Part shown: positions 37,388 to 46,900 of the stretch, one piece after another
Layout: every line of letters begins with the position of its first letter
Numbering within the stretch: position 1 is the stretch's first letter
Origin: Hymenobacter psychrophilus
GTDB taxonomy: Bacteria > Bacteroidota > Bacteroidia > Cytophagales > Hymenobacteraceae
NCBI RefSeq assembly: GCF_900107135.1
Contig: NZ_FNOV01000001.1
Location: 441,385-505,384, forward strand
DNA length: 64,000 bases
Reading direction: 5' to 3'
Position numbers and translations under genes: made by a program
Notes under the pieces: generated by a model
What the model was told of the DNA's origin: nothing
Seen by the model: only the letters and a program-made list of their open reading frames with translations
The model's database searches: none

Positions 37388-38008
37388 CTAATACCGCCGC
37401 TGGAAAATTTCGCTGAGCACGAAGGCCGCGCGGATGTCGGCGGGATTCTGCAGCAGTTCGTTGACGGTACGGCGGGTTTGTTTGGGCGAGATTTGCTTCT
37501 GGCTCCAGAAATCCTCGCTGCCGTGCTGGGTGCTGGTGCGGGGCTGGTTTTGGGCGAGGCGCGGAGCCCGCTTGGGGGCTTCGAGCGAACGGGCTTCGCG
37601 GGCGGGCAACTCCTGGGAGTAGGCATCTATCTCGGTGCTTTCCAGGCCGCGGCCGAAGCGCGGAACCGGCGCGGGACGGGCCGGTTTGGCTGGCGGCTCC
37701 TGGCCCTGCTGCTCCTGGTCCCACTGCTCTCGGCGCTGCTCCCACTCCTGGGGCGGGTCGCGCTCGGCCAGCGGGCGGGGTTCTGGCGGGGCCGGCTGCT
37801 GGTTCTGGCGCTGCATCTGGGCCAGGAGTTCCTCAAACGACACGGCGGGCACCGCCGGAGCGGGCCGGGGCGCAGGCGCACCGCCGGGCTGGCGGGCCTG
37901 CTGCCGGACCTGGGCTTCCTTTGCTTTTTCGGCCGCCTTCTGCACCATTCGCCAGATAAAGAAGACGACGGCCGCAATTACCCAGACAAATCCTTTGATA
38001 TCTTCCAT
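37388..38008 (-). CDS. membrane-anchored hypothetical protein with conserved C-terminus
   Basis: 206 aa. Residues ~8-22 form a single TM helix (VWVIAAVVFFIWRMV); residues ~25-175 are Gln/Pro/Glu/Arg-rich and probably disordered; the last ~20 residues (NPADIRAAFVLSEIFQRRY) look like the conserved functional peptide of a Bacteroidota hypothetical family. A tail-anchored or scaffold role is possible but unproven. It lies convergent with DUF4159. Confidence 0.75.
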   Translation of the reverse strand: MEDIKGFVWVIAAVVFFIWRMVQKAAEKAKEAQVRQQARQPGGAPAPRPAPAVPAVSFEELLAQMQRQNQQPAPPEPRPLAERDPPQEWEQRREQWDQEQQGQEPPAKPARPAPVPRFGRGLESTEIDAYSQELPAREARSLEAPKRAPRLAQNQPRTSTQHGSEDFWSQKQISPKQTRRTVNELLQNPADIRAAFVLSEIFQRRY

Positions 38009-38072
38009 ACAAGAAAGTAAGGGCCGCCCATGCGAGAGGCCCGCACGCGGCTGTTACCGGTAGCCGGTAACC

Positions 38073-38642
38073 CTAACGTACGCCTTTTTCGGGGAAGCGA
38101 CCCGCTTTGGTGCGGTAGAAGGCCTTAATTTCCTCCAGGTCCTTTTCGTAGTCACCGGTGGGCCAGAAGGCCGGCCCCACGCCGGCTTCCTTGTTTTTGT
38201 AGTCGAGGTAGCCGAGCAGGATGGGCACGCCGGCGGCCATAGCCGTGTGGTAGAACCCCTTGCGCCATTTGGGCTGGTAGCTGCGGGTACCTTCGGGCGT
38301 AATCATAATCACCAGCTCGTCGTGCGTCTTAAACAGCCCAACCATAGCCTCGACGAGGCTGTTGTTACGGCTACGGTCGACGCCCAGCCCGCCCAGGCTG
38401 CGCACCAACGCCCCAAGTACCGGAATGGTAGTCCACTCCTTTTTGATGGTCACTTTCAAGTCCACATCCATCAGAAAAAAGGCCGCCCGGGCGTGCATAA
38501 AGTCCCAGTTGCTGGTGTGCGGGGCCGCAATCATCACGCTCTTTTTGATATCGGCCGGCACCACCGGCCCTAACTTCCAGCCTACCAGCCAAAACCAGAA
38601 CTTTGAAAACAGATACCAGAAGGTAGAAGTGCGACGCGCCAT
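38073..38642 (-). CDS. acyltransferase of the PlsC (1-acyl-glycerol-3-phosphate) family
   Basis: 189 aa, short form of the PlsC fold. The catalytic HxxxxD motif is APHTSNWDFM (His and Asp, about residues 41-47). A later VDRSRNNS segment and the TPEGTRS motif (binding of the glycerol phosphate) are clear. The N-terminal ~30 residues are amphipathic and could anchor it to the membrane. The start at 38642 follows from the family length. Substrate may be lysophosphatidic acid or a related lipid. Confidence 0.88.
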   Translation of the reverse strand: MARRTSTFWYLFSKFWFWLVGWKLGPVVPADIKKSVMIAAPHTSNWDFMHARAAFFLMDVDLKVTIKKEWTTIPVLGALVRSLGGLGVDRSRNNSLVEAMVGLFKTHDELVIMITPEGTRSYQPKWRKGFYHTAMAAGVPILLGYLDYKNKEAGVGPAFWPTGDYEKDLEEIKAFYRTKAGRFPEKGVR

Positions 38643-38765
38643 GAGCGGAAAACGGATGAAAAAGAAGAGCCGGCAGCCCGAATCGGGACTACCGGGCCTT
38701 AAAGCTAGCTGATTTGCCGCCGCCACCGCAGTTTTGGCGCCCTATTGCCCGCAACAGGCATGCTT

Positions 38766-39554
38766 TCAACCTTGTGCGGGCAACTTGTTTTCGAGCAGCG
38801 CCGCCAGCTGCGAGGCATGGGCCCGCGTGTAGCGGTAGCCGATATCAAAGATTTCGGTTGCCTGCCCGAAGCTCATGGTGCGGTAGGCCCGCAGCTCGGG
38901 TGGTTCGAGCAGCAAGTGGCAGCGCTGCTTGCTGAGCACTGTGTTGCCGGAAATAGCCAGGTTGAGCGTGCGCTCGACCAGCCCACGCATATTGCTGACC
39001 TGCGCGGCCGGGTTGGGCGGATTGCAGTGTACGCCCACCACCCGCAGGCCCGGGTGTTCAGCCTCCAGCAGCGCCTCCACGGGCAGGTTGTTGAGCAACC
39101 CGCCATCCACCAGCTGCCGGCCCTGGTACACCACCGGCCGGTACAAAATGGGCACGGCCGACGAGGCCAGCAGCGGCGGCACCAGCAGCCCACTCGAAAA
39201 CCGCACCGACTCCCCCGCCTCAATATCCGTCGCTACCAGCGTGAGTGGCAGCCGTAGCTGCTCGAACGTGGCCCCGGCCCCCAGGTGCTGCTCGAACAGC
39301 CGCCCTACCGCATCCATGTGCAGCAGGCCGTAGCGGCTGAGCGCCACCCGCGTCAGGCGCGGAATGCTGATGCCCTGCAACAGCCGCATAATCTCGCGCG
39401 GCGGCACCCCGGCAGCGTAAAACGTGGCGGCAATAGCTCCCGACGACACCCCCGCCAGCCGCCCCACCGGCAGTGCCAGCTCATCGAGCGCCGCAAGCAC
39501 GCCCAGGTGCGCAATGCCCCGCGCTCCACCCCCGGAAAGTGCTACGCCTAACAT
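38766..39554 (-). CDS. patatin-like phospholipase
   Basis: 262-aa Ser/Asp-dyad lipase. The oxyanion loop GGGARGIAHLGVL is at residues ~8-20, the nucleophile GVSSGAI (Ser near residue 40), and the catalytic DGGLLNNLP motif in the middle. It probably hydrolyses membrane phospholipids or lipid esters. The ATG at 39554 sits directly at the domain start and 2 nt from the arm of an inverted repeat (39557-39596), so the repeat occupies the whole leader. Confidence 0.92.
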   Translation of the reverse strand: MLGVALSGGGARGIAHLGVLAALDELALPVGRLAGVSSGAIAATFYAAGVPPREIMRLLQGISIPRLTRVALSRYGLLHMDAVGRLFEQHLGAGATFEQLRLPLTLVATDIEAGESVRFSSGLLVPPLLASSAVPILYRPVVYQGRQLVDGGLLNNLPVEALLEAEHPGLRVVGVHCNPPNPAAQVSNMRGLVERTLNLAISGNTVLSKQRCHLLLEPPELRAYRTMSFGQATEIFDIGYRYTRAHASQLAALLENKLPAQG

Positions 39555-39556
39555 GC

Positions 39557-39720
39557 GGTGAGATAGTGAAATAGTGAGGTGGTGAGTTTGATGTTCAAGA
39601 GGGCCTGGGGCGCACATGGCGCGGTTTTTTGTAAACTGCTCGAAGTATTTCTTTCACGCCGCAAGGCTTCTGGCAACCCCGAACGTCAAACTTACCACCT
39701 CACTATTTCACCATCTCACC
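39557..39720. repeat. 164-bp inverted repeat with 40-bp arms
   Basis: Arms 39557-39596 and 39681-39720 are reverse complements at 37 of 40 positions, with an 84-nt spacer. The arms carry octad-like GTGAGATA/GTGAAATA words. It fills the gap between the patatin and MBL genes. Confidence 0.85.
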
Positions 39721-39722
39721 TC

Positions 39723-40571
39723 TTACAGCTCCGCCAGCCGGAACTTCTCGGCTACTTTGATGCCACGCTCAGTTTGTTCGACTGTGATGCACTCGGTCTG
39801 GTGGTCGTGCTCTAGCACCAGCACCCAGTTTTCGGCGGCGGCCTGCTGCAGGAAACGGGCCTTTTCGTCCATCGTTACCAGCGGGCGCACATCGTAGCTC
39901 ATCACGTAGGGCAGGCCTACGTGGTGGGCGCTGGGCAGCAGGTCGGCGGCGAAAACCAGCGTGCGGTCTTTGTAAGACAGCTTCGGCAGCATCATCTTCT
40001 CGGTGTGCCCGTCCACGTAAATCAGGTCGGCCAGGCTGCTCAGTTCGGCCGGTACGCCGGCCTGCGGATCGATAAAGCGCAGTTGGCCGCTTTCCTGAAT
40101 GGGCAGAATGTTCTCCTTTAAAAAGCTGGCCTTCTCGCGCGGGTTAGGCGTAGTGGCCCAGTTCCAGTGGGCTTCGTTGCTCCAGTGAGTCGCGTTGGGA
40201 AAAGCCAGTTGCAGCGCATCATCGGCGGTCCGCACCACGGCCCCGCCGCAATGGTCGAAGTGCAGGTGGGTGAGCAGCACGTCGGTAATGTCGGCGGCGG
40301 TGTAGCCCAGGCGGCGCAACGACTTTTCCAGCGTATCGTCGCCGTGCAGGTAAAAGTGGCCGCGAAACTTCTCGTCCTGCTTTTCGCCAATACCGGTATC
40401 GATGAGCAGCAGCCGGCCCGCATCCTCCACCAGCAGGCAGCGCAGGGCCCAGGTACACATATTGTGCTCGTCGGCGGGGTTGAGCTTCTGCCACATACTC
40501 TTGGGCACAACCCCAAACATGGCCCCGCCATCGAGTTTAAACAAGCCGGTATCGAGCGTATGAACGGTCAT
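39723..40571 (-). CDS. MBL-fold metallo-hydrolase
   Basis: 282 aa, glyoxalase II/lactonase-like. The metal motif is LLTHLHFDHCGG (HxHxDH) and later VDGHTEKMM and LPSAHHVGLP supply further His. An N-terminal IDTGIGE strand follows the family pattern. Relatives hydrolyse lactones, thioesters or phosphodiesters; the substrate is unknown. A start near 40571 gives a strand-first MBL domain. An AGCTGTT-repeat stretch (40579-40685) lies upstream, in the leader. Confidence 0.9.
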   Translation of the reverse strand: MTVHTLDTGLFKLDGGAMFGVVPKSMWQKLNPADEHNMCTWALRCLLVEDAGRLLLIDTGIGEKQDEKFRGHFYLHGDDTLEKSLRRLGYTAADITDVLLTHLHFDHCGGAVVRTADDALQLAFPNATHWSNEAHWNWATTPNPREKASFLKENILPIQESGQLRFIDPQAGVPAELSSLADLIYVDGHTEKMMLPKLSYKDRTLVFAADLLPSAHHVGLPYVMSYDVRPLVTMDEKARFLQQAAAENWVLVLEHDHQTECITVEQTERGIKVAEKFRLAEL

Positions 40572-40578
40572 ATCCTTG

Positions 40579-40685
40579 AGCTTTTAGCTATTAGTTTATG
40601 GCTGTTAGCTTTTTTTCGTCTGACAATAGCTGACAGCAAGTATGATTGACGGTAGCTACCAGCTAACAGCTGTCAGCTAATAGCT
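40579..40685. repeat. AGCTGTT heptad-repeat family, copy D
   Basis: Clusters of AGCTATTAG, GGCTGTTAGCT, AGCTGACAGC and AGCTAACAGCTGTCAGCT words in both orientations fill the gap between accA and the MBL gene; the closing AGCTAATAGCT also occurs at the end of copy C. Confidence 0.75.
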
Positions 40686-40695
40686 TGACAAAAAC

Positions 40696-41649
40696 CTACT
40701 CCAGCACCACGCCCATGTCCGAGAACTTGTCGATGCGCCGGCTGATACGGTCTTCGGGTGAGAGGGCGTCAAGTTCAGCTAGGGTTTCGAGGATGGTTTC
40801 TTTGAGCGTCTGAATCATGGTGGGCGCATCGGTGTGGGCGCCACCCAGGGGCTCGCCCACGATGCCATCAACGAGCTTGTTGCCCAGCATATCGGTGGCC
40901 GTGAGCTTGAGCGCTTCGGCGGCCTGCTCCTTGTAATCCCAGGAGCGCCACAGAATGCTGCTGCACGACTCGGGCGAAATCACCGAGTACCAGGTATTTT
41001 CCAGCATCAGCACCCGGTCGCCGATGGCAATGCCCAGCGCCCCACCCGAGGCGCCTTCGCCGATAATGATGCAGATAACAGGCACCTTGAGCAGGAACAT
41101 GTCGCGCAGGTTGCGGGCAATGGCCTCGCCCTGCCCCCGCTCCTCGGCCTCGAGGCCCGGAAATGCGCCCGGCGTATCAATAAGCGTCACCACCGGCACG
41201 TTGAACTTCTCGGCCAGCTTCATCAGGCGCAGGGCCTTGCGGTAGCCCTCGGGGTTGGGCATGCCGAAGTTGCGAAACTGCCGCTGCTTGGTGTTGCGGC
41301 CCTTCTGCTGGCCAATCAGCATCACCGTGCGGCCATCGATTTCGGCAAAACCACCCACCATCGCCTTGTCGTCGCGCACGGTCCGGTCGCCGTGCAACTC
41401 CACGAACTTCTGGCTCATGCCCAGAATGTAGTCGAAGGTGTAGGGGCGGTCGGGGTGGCGCGAAAGCTGCACGCGCTGCCAGCGGGTGAGGTTTTGGTAG
41501 GTTTCCTTCTTGAGGGCGTTGATTTTGGCTTCGAGGGCCGTTACCGCGGCCGATACGTCCACCTGGCTGTCGAGGGCCAGTTGTTGCATTTCGCGAAGCT
41601 TGCCTTCGAGGGCGGCAATGGGTTGTTCAAAATCGAGGAGCATGGCCAC
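40696..41649 (-). CDS. accA: acetyl-CoA carboxylase carboxyltransferase subunit alpha
   Basis: Transfers carboxyl from biotin to acetyl-CoA, making malonyl-CoA for fatty-acid synthesis, 317 aa. The N-terminal coiled region ([17 protein letters not shown]) precedes the crotonase-like core with [45 protein letters not shown] and [20 protein letters not shown]. The beta subunit gene is not adjacent. A second ATG at 41643 would remove only two residues. Confidence 0.96.
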   Translation of the reverse strand: MAMLLDFEQPIAALEGKLREMQQLALDSQVDVSAAVTALEAKINALKKETYQNLTRWQRVQLSRHPDRPYTFDYILGMSQKFVELHGDRTVRDDKAMVGGFAEIDGRTVMLIGQQKGRNTKQRQFRNFGMPNPEGYRKALRLMKLAEKFNVPVVTLIDTPGAFPGLEAEERGQGEAIARNLRDMFLLKVPVICIIIGEGASGGALGIAIGDRVLMLENTWYSVISPESCSSILWRSWDYKEQAAEALKLTATDMLGNKLVDGIVGEPLGGAHTDAPTMIQTLKETILETLAELDALSPEDRISRRIDKFSDMGVVLE

Positions 41650-41823
41650 GGCAGAGGCGGGTTTTGGAGGTGCGAGGGGGAAACGGAAGATAGCAAAGGT
41701 AAGCGACGGGGCCGATTCCGGCCACTCCTGCCCCCATCCGGCCGCATGAAAAATCTTTCTGCCTGACTAGCAGCCTGCCACGCAGCCTAAGGCAAGTTTT
41801 TTGCACTTTTTTCGCGGCGGCTC

Positions 41824-41854
41824 TTGCGCACCTGCTGCCGGCCTACTACTTTTG
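41824..41854 (+). promoter_or_regulatory. promoter of the first tRNA-Asp gene
   Basis: TTG at 41824-41826, a 20-nt spacer, and TACTTTTG at 41847-41854 fit the Bacteroidota consensus; the tRNA begins 42 nt downstream. Confidence 0.55.
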
Positions 41855-41895
41855 CACCACTTCAACGCTACCTGAGCAGCGAAGTAGGACAACCT

Positions 41896-41969
41896 GGTTC
41901 GGTAGTTCAGTTGGTTAGAATGCCGCCCTGTCACGGCGGAGGTCGCGGGTTCGAGTCCCGTCCGGACCG
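41896..41969 (+). tRNA. tRNA-Asp(GTC), first copy
   Basis: 74 nt. The acceptor arm GGTTCGG pairs with CCGGACC (one G-T pair), the anticodon stem-loop is CCGCC-CTGTCAC-GGCGG with anticodon GTC, and the T arm CGCGG-GTTCGAG-TCCCG (T-arm GGTTCGAGTCC) is canonical. CCA is not encoded. Its sequence is identical to the copy at 42831-42904. Confidence 0.97.
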
Positions 41970-41970
41970 C

Positions 41971-42006
41971 AAAGTCCCTTCAGCATCGCGCTGAAGGGGC
42001 TTTTGC
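41971..42006 (+). terminator. terminator after the first tRNA-Asp
   Basis: 14-bp stem with one mismatch (41971-41984 with 41990-42003), then T's. Confidence 0.75.
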
Positions 42007-42030
42007 TTTTCCGGGCCGATGGGTCAGGAG

Positions 42031-42339
42031 TTAAGCGGCAGCGGCCAGAATCGTAACGCTTAGCACGAAGCTCAGAAACAGGGCTACCCCCCTTATAAGC
42101 GACCTGCGCTGGTTTTCAGCATCCAGATAAGGCGCCGTGTGGTAGATCAACGCCGGCAGTAGCACATAGATAAACAGCATATGCTTGTGGGCGTAGTAAT
42201 CAGCGCCCTCGCTGGTAAAATGCACCGGCACGCTCGCGGGCAACTTGGGCCACCACACAATCAGGCAGGCCAGGGGCAGAAATACGAGTAGCTGCATTAC
42301 CAGGGAATAGCGCGGGGTGGCAGGGGCCTTGTCTTGCAT
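42031..42339 (-). CDS. DUF1648-like small membrane protein
   Basis: 102 aa with two or three hydrophobic helices. Residues ~14-55 (LLVFLPLACLIVWWPKLPASVPVHFTSEGAD split across a turn) resemble the DUF1648 domain found in SdpI-type immunity proteins, whose hallmark is a Pro/Val/Pro-x-H-F-x-x-x-G turn. The ATG at 42339 starts the polar N-terminus (QDKAPATPR). It lies between two identical tRNA-Asp genes and is transcribed opposite to them. Confidence 0.65.
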   Translation of the reverse strand: MQDKAPATPRYSLVMQLLVFLPLACLIVWWPKLPASVPVHFTSEGADYYAHKHMLFIYVLLPALIYHTAPYLDAENQRRSLIRGVALFLSFVLSVTILAAAA

Positions 42340-42830
42340 GTCAATTTTGATTAGCTGGGGATGAATGTAACACAAAGTACTGCCCGGGCTCATGTCTTTC
42401 GAGCTACCTGGCAGGAAGTGGATACGACCGCAGGAGCCTCGGAGCCTTTTTATTTCTGGTTTTCTCTCAAACTGCAATCAGCTATTTCCGGCACTACGCC
42501 GAAATAGCTGATTGCAGCGCGGCTACTGTTTCCAACGCCCTACCCCACCTGATACTTCCTCCCTCTTTTGACTACCAGGCCAGTTCGCGCGCCCTTTTAC
42601 TCCTAAACCTACATTAGGAGATGACGTCGAGCTTGCCGTAAAGCAACTGCTGCAAGTTTTTTTTCGGAGGCTATCCTATTTACCAACAGAACTATATCAT
42701 CTCTAAAACATCCTTTACAGCCTTATAAAGCAGTTTTTTTATTGCTGCGGGCTTGGTGAAGTTGAATCCACTCTGCTATATTTGCATCATCAAAAGGGAA
42801 AGGCACACGGCCCGCCCCGAATTGATAGCC
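42340..42830. other. 490-bp intertRNA region with one strong hairpin
   Basis: No gene is evident. Near 42472-42517 there is a perfect 17-bp stem (42472-42488 with 42501-42517) around a further CGGC/GCCG turn. The last part carries the promoter of the second tRNA. Confidence 0.6.
42753..42784 (+). promoter_or_regulatory. promoter of the second tRNA-Asp gene
   Basis: TTG at 42753-42755, a 21-nt spacer and TATATTTG at 42777-42784, an exact TAnnTTTG; the tRNA begins 47 nt downstream. Confidence 0.6.
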
Positions 42831-42904
42831 GGTTCGGTAGTTCAGTTGGTTAGAATGCCGCCCTGTCACGGCGGAGGTCGCGGGTTCGAGTCCCGTCCGG
42901 ACCG
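42831..42904 (+). tRNA. tRNA-Asp(GTC), second copy
   Basis: Identical over all 74 nt to the copy at 41896-41969, and the identity extends ~15 nt downstream into the terminator. Same anticodon GTC, no encoded CCA. Confidence 0.97.
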
Positions 42905-42905
42905 C

Positions 42906-42940
42906 AAAGTCCCTTCAGCATCCGCTGAAGGGACTTTTGC
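42906..42940 (+). terminator. terminator after the second tRNA-Asp
   Basis: Perfect 14-bp stem (42906-42919 with 42924-42937) and a 4-nt loop. The convergent ADP-ribosylglycohydrolase gene ends at 42945, so it may serve both sides. Confidence 0.8.
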
Positions 42941-42944
42941 TTTT

Positions 42945-43901
42945 TCAGCTTATCCCGGCTCCCTGCGTAGCGGCCGCGGCCAGCGCCTCTATGTCAGCGC
43001 GGCGAGCCAGCACGGCCAGCCACTCGGGCGGAATGGCGTCCTCGCCGTAGCACAGGCCTGCCAGGCCGCCGGTTACGGCCCCGGTCGTGTCGGTGTCGTC
43101 GCCGAGGTTAACGGCAGCCAGCACGGTTTCAGCGTAGGTTTCGTAGCGCAGCAGGCACCAAAGCGCGGCTTCCAGCGTGTGCATGACGTAGCCGCCACTA
43201 TCGACGGCCGTTGCGGAAATGTCGGGTAGGCGGCCGCTGAGGATGCGCTCAAATTTGTCGGCTTCGTGCGCTGGAATTTTCAACTCATACAGCTGGGCCG
43301 GGGCCTGCCGACACATTTCAGCATAGGCCGCAGCCGGCGACTGGCCGGCGCGCAGGTAGCGGGCCATTTCCAGGTACAGCAGGCAGGCCACCGCCGAGCG
43401 GATATGGCCGTGCGTAATGGCCGAAACGTCGTGGATGAGCCGGAAACGCTCTTTCAGCGGCGCATCAACCTGATAAAAGGCCAGCGGCAGAATCCGCATC
43501 AGCGCCCCGTTGCCGTTGCTGTACTCGTCGGTGCCGCCGGCCAGTATAAGGTCGCCGTCCGCCTGCAGGCGGCTCAGGGCCTCGCGGGTGGTAATGCCGA
43601 TATCGAACACGGAGCCGCGGGGCGTCCAGAGCTGCTCGTAGTACCAGCGGCGGCTGTATTCGGCTACTTTGGCCAGCGTGAAGCCGTCGGCCAGCGCCTG
43701 GACCAGGCAGAACGTGAGCGAGGCATCATCGGACCAGGTACCGGCGGGCTGGTTGTGGGTACCGTACTCACGCATATGCACCACGGGGTCGAGGCGGCGG
43801 GCGGCCCGGCTCTGGAACTCGACGGGCACGCCCAGCGCGTCGGCTACGGCCAGCCCCAGCAGGGCGGCGCGGAGTTGGGTTTCGGGGGAAGCTATTGGCA
43901 T
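42945..43901 (-). CDS. ADP-ribosylglycohydrolase family protein
   Basis: 318-aa DraG-type hydrolase that removes ADP-ribose from proteins, nucleic acids or small molecules. The binuclear-metal acid triad appears as WSDDASL early and LGDDTDTTGAVTGGLAG late; GALMRILPLAF and the ITHGHIRSAVAC segment are also typical. Length matches the family. It is immediately convergent to tRNA-Asp; a link to RNA or tRNA processing is possible but not shown by the sequence. Confidence 0.9.
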   Translation of the reverse strand: MPIASPETQLRAALLGLAVADALGVPVEFQSRAARRLDPVVHMREYGTHNQPAGTWSDDASLTFCLVQALADGFTLAKVAEYSRRWYYEQLWTPRGSVFDIGITTREALSRLQADGDLILAGGTDEYSNGNGALMRILPLAFYQVDAPLKERFRLIHDVSAITHGHIRSAVACLLYLEMARYLRAGQSPAAAYAEMCRQAPAQLYELKIPAHEADKFERILSGRLPDISATAVDSGGYVMHTLEAALWCLLRYETYAETVLAAVNLGDDTDTTGAVTGGLAGLCYGEDAIPPEWLAVLARRADIEALAAAATQGAGIS

Positions 43902-43975
43902 AAATGATTGATGAGGAAGATGTCGGCTACAATAATAGGTGGGTTTCGGCGAGTCGGCCCAACGGTCAACGCCTC

Positions 43976-46900
43976 CTACTCCACTACCGCCTGCCGGCTG
44001 GCGGCGCGGCCGAAGCGGGTGGGAAAGTACAGCAGCTCGGCCCGGGCGGGGTTGAGCGTGTAGCGGCCCCGGTAGCGGGGCTGCAACGCCACCCGAAATA
44101 CGTGGCGGCCAGCCGGCAGCACGTCAATGAAAATACCCACCTGGTGGCGCAGGTATTCGCGGTGCACCTCGAAGGCGTTGCCGGACGCTTTTTCGGCGGC
44201 GTAGGAGCAGCCGGCCGGAATAGGCACTTCGAGCAGCACGTAGCGGGCCTCGGCGGGCACCTCGACGGTTACTTCCAGCTCGGCGGGCTGGCCGGCCTTC
44301 AGCACCACCCGGCTCCCCGGTTGCCCGGCCAGCCGGGTGCGCACCGCAAAAGGCGTGGCCACGGCCGCCGGGGCGGGGTTCCAGCGGGTCTGGTAGGCGG
44401 TGGCGTACACTGGCAGCCCGCCCTGCTTGCGTAGCACCAGCGGCCCCGCCCCGGCCGGCAGCGTCGCCTCAAACGGAAACTGGTTGACTTGCTGATTAAG
44501 ACCGCCGCTGAGCTGGGCGCGGGCTACCAAGCCCCCGCTGGCTGGCACCGTCAGGTCGGGGCCAATGGTGGCCAGAATCTGGCCGGCCTCGTAGGTGCTG
44601 GCCCAGTGGCCGCCGGGGCCGCGCTGCTGCAGCAGGTAGGCCCGGATGCGCGCCAGCTCCCGCGCCGCGTGGGGCCCGCCCTGGCTCCGCAACAGGCGGT
44701 AAGCCTGCAGGGTGGTGCCCAGGCGCTCGGATAGCAGGTAGCGGTAGAAACTACCCGCGCGCAACGTATCTGCATAAAATACCCCGCCCAACGCAGTAGT
44801 ATGGCGGTAGCGGCGCAGCGAATCGAGCGGGGAAGGCAGCCCCAGCTGCTGGCGCAGCTCCAGCAGGGCCAGCTGCTGGTCGAGGGCGCGGCGGCCGGGC
44901 TCCCGCTCCAACCGGGCTAGCTGCGAGGAGAAATCGGGTGGCGGGCCCCCGAGAAGGCGCAGCAGCTGGAGCAGCCGCAGCCGGTCGTCGGGGGTGCGGA
45001 AGGCGGAGTTGGCTGCAGGGGCCAGCGCCCGACGAACGGTGGCATCGGCAAAGACGTTGTCGAGTTCGCGCAGCAGATACTGGCGGAGCGCATCTTTGTC
45101 GAGGGCTACTCTATAACCCTGCTGCCCGGCTTCGAGTAGGGCTTCAATCACATGCAGCGAGGCCCAGGCGCTGACCGGCGCGGTGGCCCAGGTACCCCAC
45201 AGCTGCTGCGTCGAGGGCCGGCCCCGCAGCAGCAGCCGGATCAGGCGGTCTGCGTCGCGGGTGCCGGCGAAGGGCTGGCCAGGGCGCAGCACGGCCCGCA
45301 GTCGCTGTTCGAGCAGCAGGCCCCGCAGCTTGGACGCCGCCTGCTCGTTGCAGAGGTAGGCGTAGTTCTGGAGGTGGCGGATTTCGTCGAGTACCACCGG
45401 CACCGGGTCGCTTTCCAGCCGCAGCGTAACGGGGCCCAGCTCGGGGCGCACGGGCAGCGTGAGGGTGGTGTCGGCGGCCGTGAGTACGGCGAAAGTGCCC
45501 ACCCGCTCGCGGGTGCCCACCGGCAGCACCGGCAGGTAGCGCAGCTCCCCATCCTCGTACCCATCGGCCCGGCGCAGACTGTAGCGTACGGCCACCGAAT
45601 CGGCATCGGCGGGGGCCACGAAGCTGAGCGTATCGAGCACGGCGGTGAGCACGCGGTGGCGCAGGGTGCGCTCAGGCCCCGCGCCCACCTGGAACGTGGT
45701 GCTTACCTGGGCCGTGTCGGGCAGGTAGTTAAGGGTTTTGCCGATAACCTGCGGCCGGTCGCCCTGGAGCAGGAAACGCGGGGTTGCCAGCGTGGCGGCC
45801 AGGGCCTTGAACGAGCGCAGCCGCTGCGTGAAGCTGCCCGTGCGGGCGTGGTCGTCGGAAGCCAGCACAAAGATGTCCCAGCCCGTGAGGTCGTCGGGCA
45901 CGATGACTTCGGTGTGGGCTCGGCCCTGCTGGTCGGTTACGAGCGTGGGCCGCCACCAGCCCACGTCGGAGAAGCGGCGGCGCAGCGCCAGCCGCGGGTC
46001 GCGACCGGGCGCCGATGCCCCATCGTCGGACGGGCGGCCATTGGCCAAGTCCCGTTTGGTGGTGATGAGAATAACCCCGCTCGCGGCCCGCGAGCCATAC
46101 ATGGCCGTGGCCGATTCGGCTTTCAGCATTTCCGTCGTGAGGATATCGTCCGGGTTCAGGTCTTGCAGCCGGCCACCAAACGGCAAGCCATCCACGATAA
46201 GCAGGGGCCGGCTACTACCCGCCAGCGTACCGCTGCCGCGGATCTGAATGCCCGCCACTTTGCCGCTGAAGGCTGATTCCACAGTACTTACCGAACTCGC
46301 CAGGTACGCCCGTCGCCGTTCTATCCCCAAACCAGTTACGACTACCTCGCTGAGCTGCTTGCTGTCCGTGCTCAGCTCCACCGGCATATCCGGCCCGTTG
46401 GCCGGCCGTTCCATCGAAACGAAGCCAATCGAGGAGAACACCAGCACCCCACCCGGCGGCACCGACAGCGCGTAGCTGCCGTCGGCATTGGTGCTCACGC
46501 CCACATTGGTGCCTTTTACGAGCACCGTTACGCCGGGCAGGCCCTCGCCGGTGGCACGGTCGGTTACGCGGCCGCGCACCAAGTGCCAGCCCGAGGGCGC
46601 TACCAGGGGCAGCGCCACCGCAATTTCGCGGCGGCCAGCGGCCGAGTCGAGCATTGCGGGTGGGCCGGGGCGGTATAGGTGGGCGGCTACCTGCTGCCGG
46701 AACAGCTGCCGCCAGCGGCGGGCGGCGGCCTCGGGCAGGGGCTGCCGGTCGAGCGAATCGAGCTGCAGGAAGGTGGTGCCCCCGGCCCGCACCTGCACGG
46801 CGGCGCGTGGGGCCAGCACCGAGCTGTCGGCCCGCAGCAGCGCCAAGTGGTAAGGGCCGGGTGGCAGGGCGTGCAGGTACTGGGGCAGGTAGCGCAGCAG

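Noticed and set aside
42753..43229. Plus-strand frame across the second tRNA
   Set aside because: It reads through a tRNA and its terminator and lies opposite the glycohydrolase gene.
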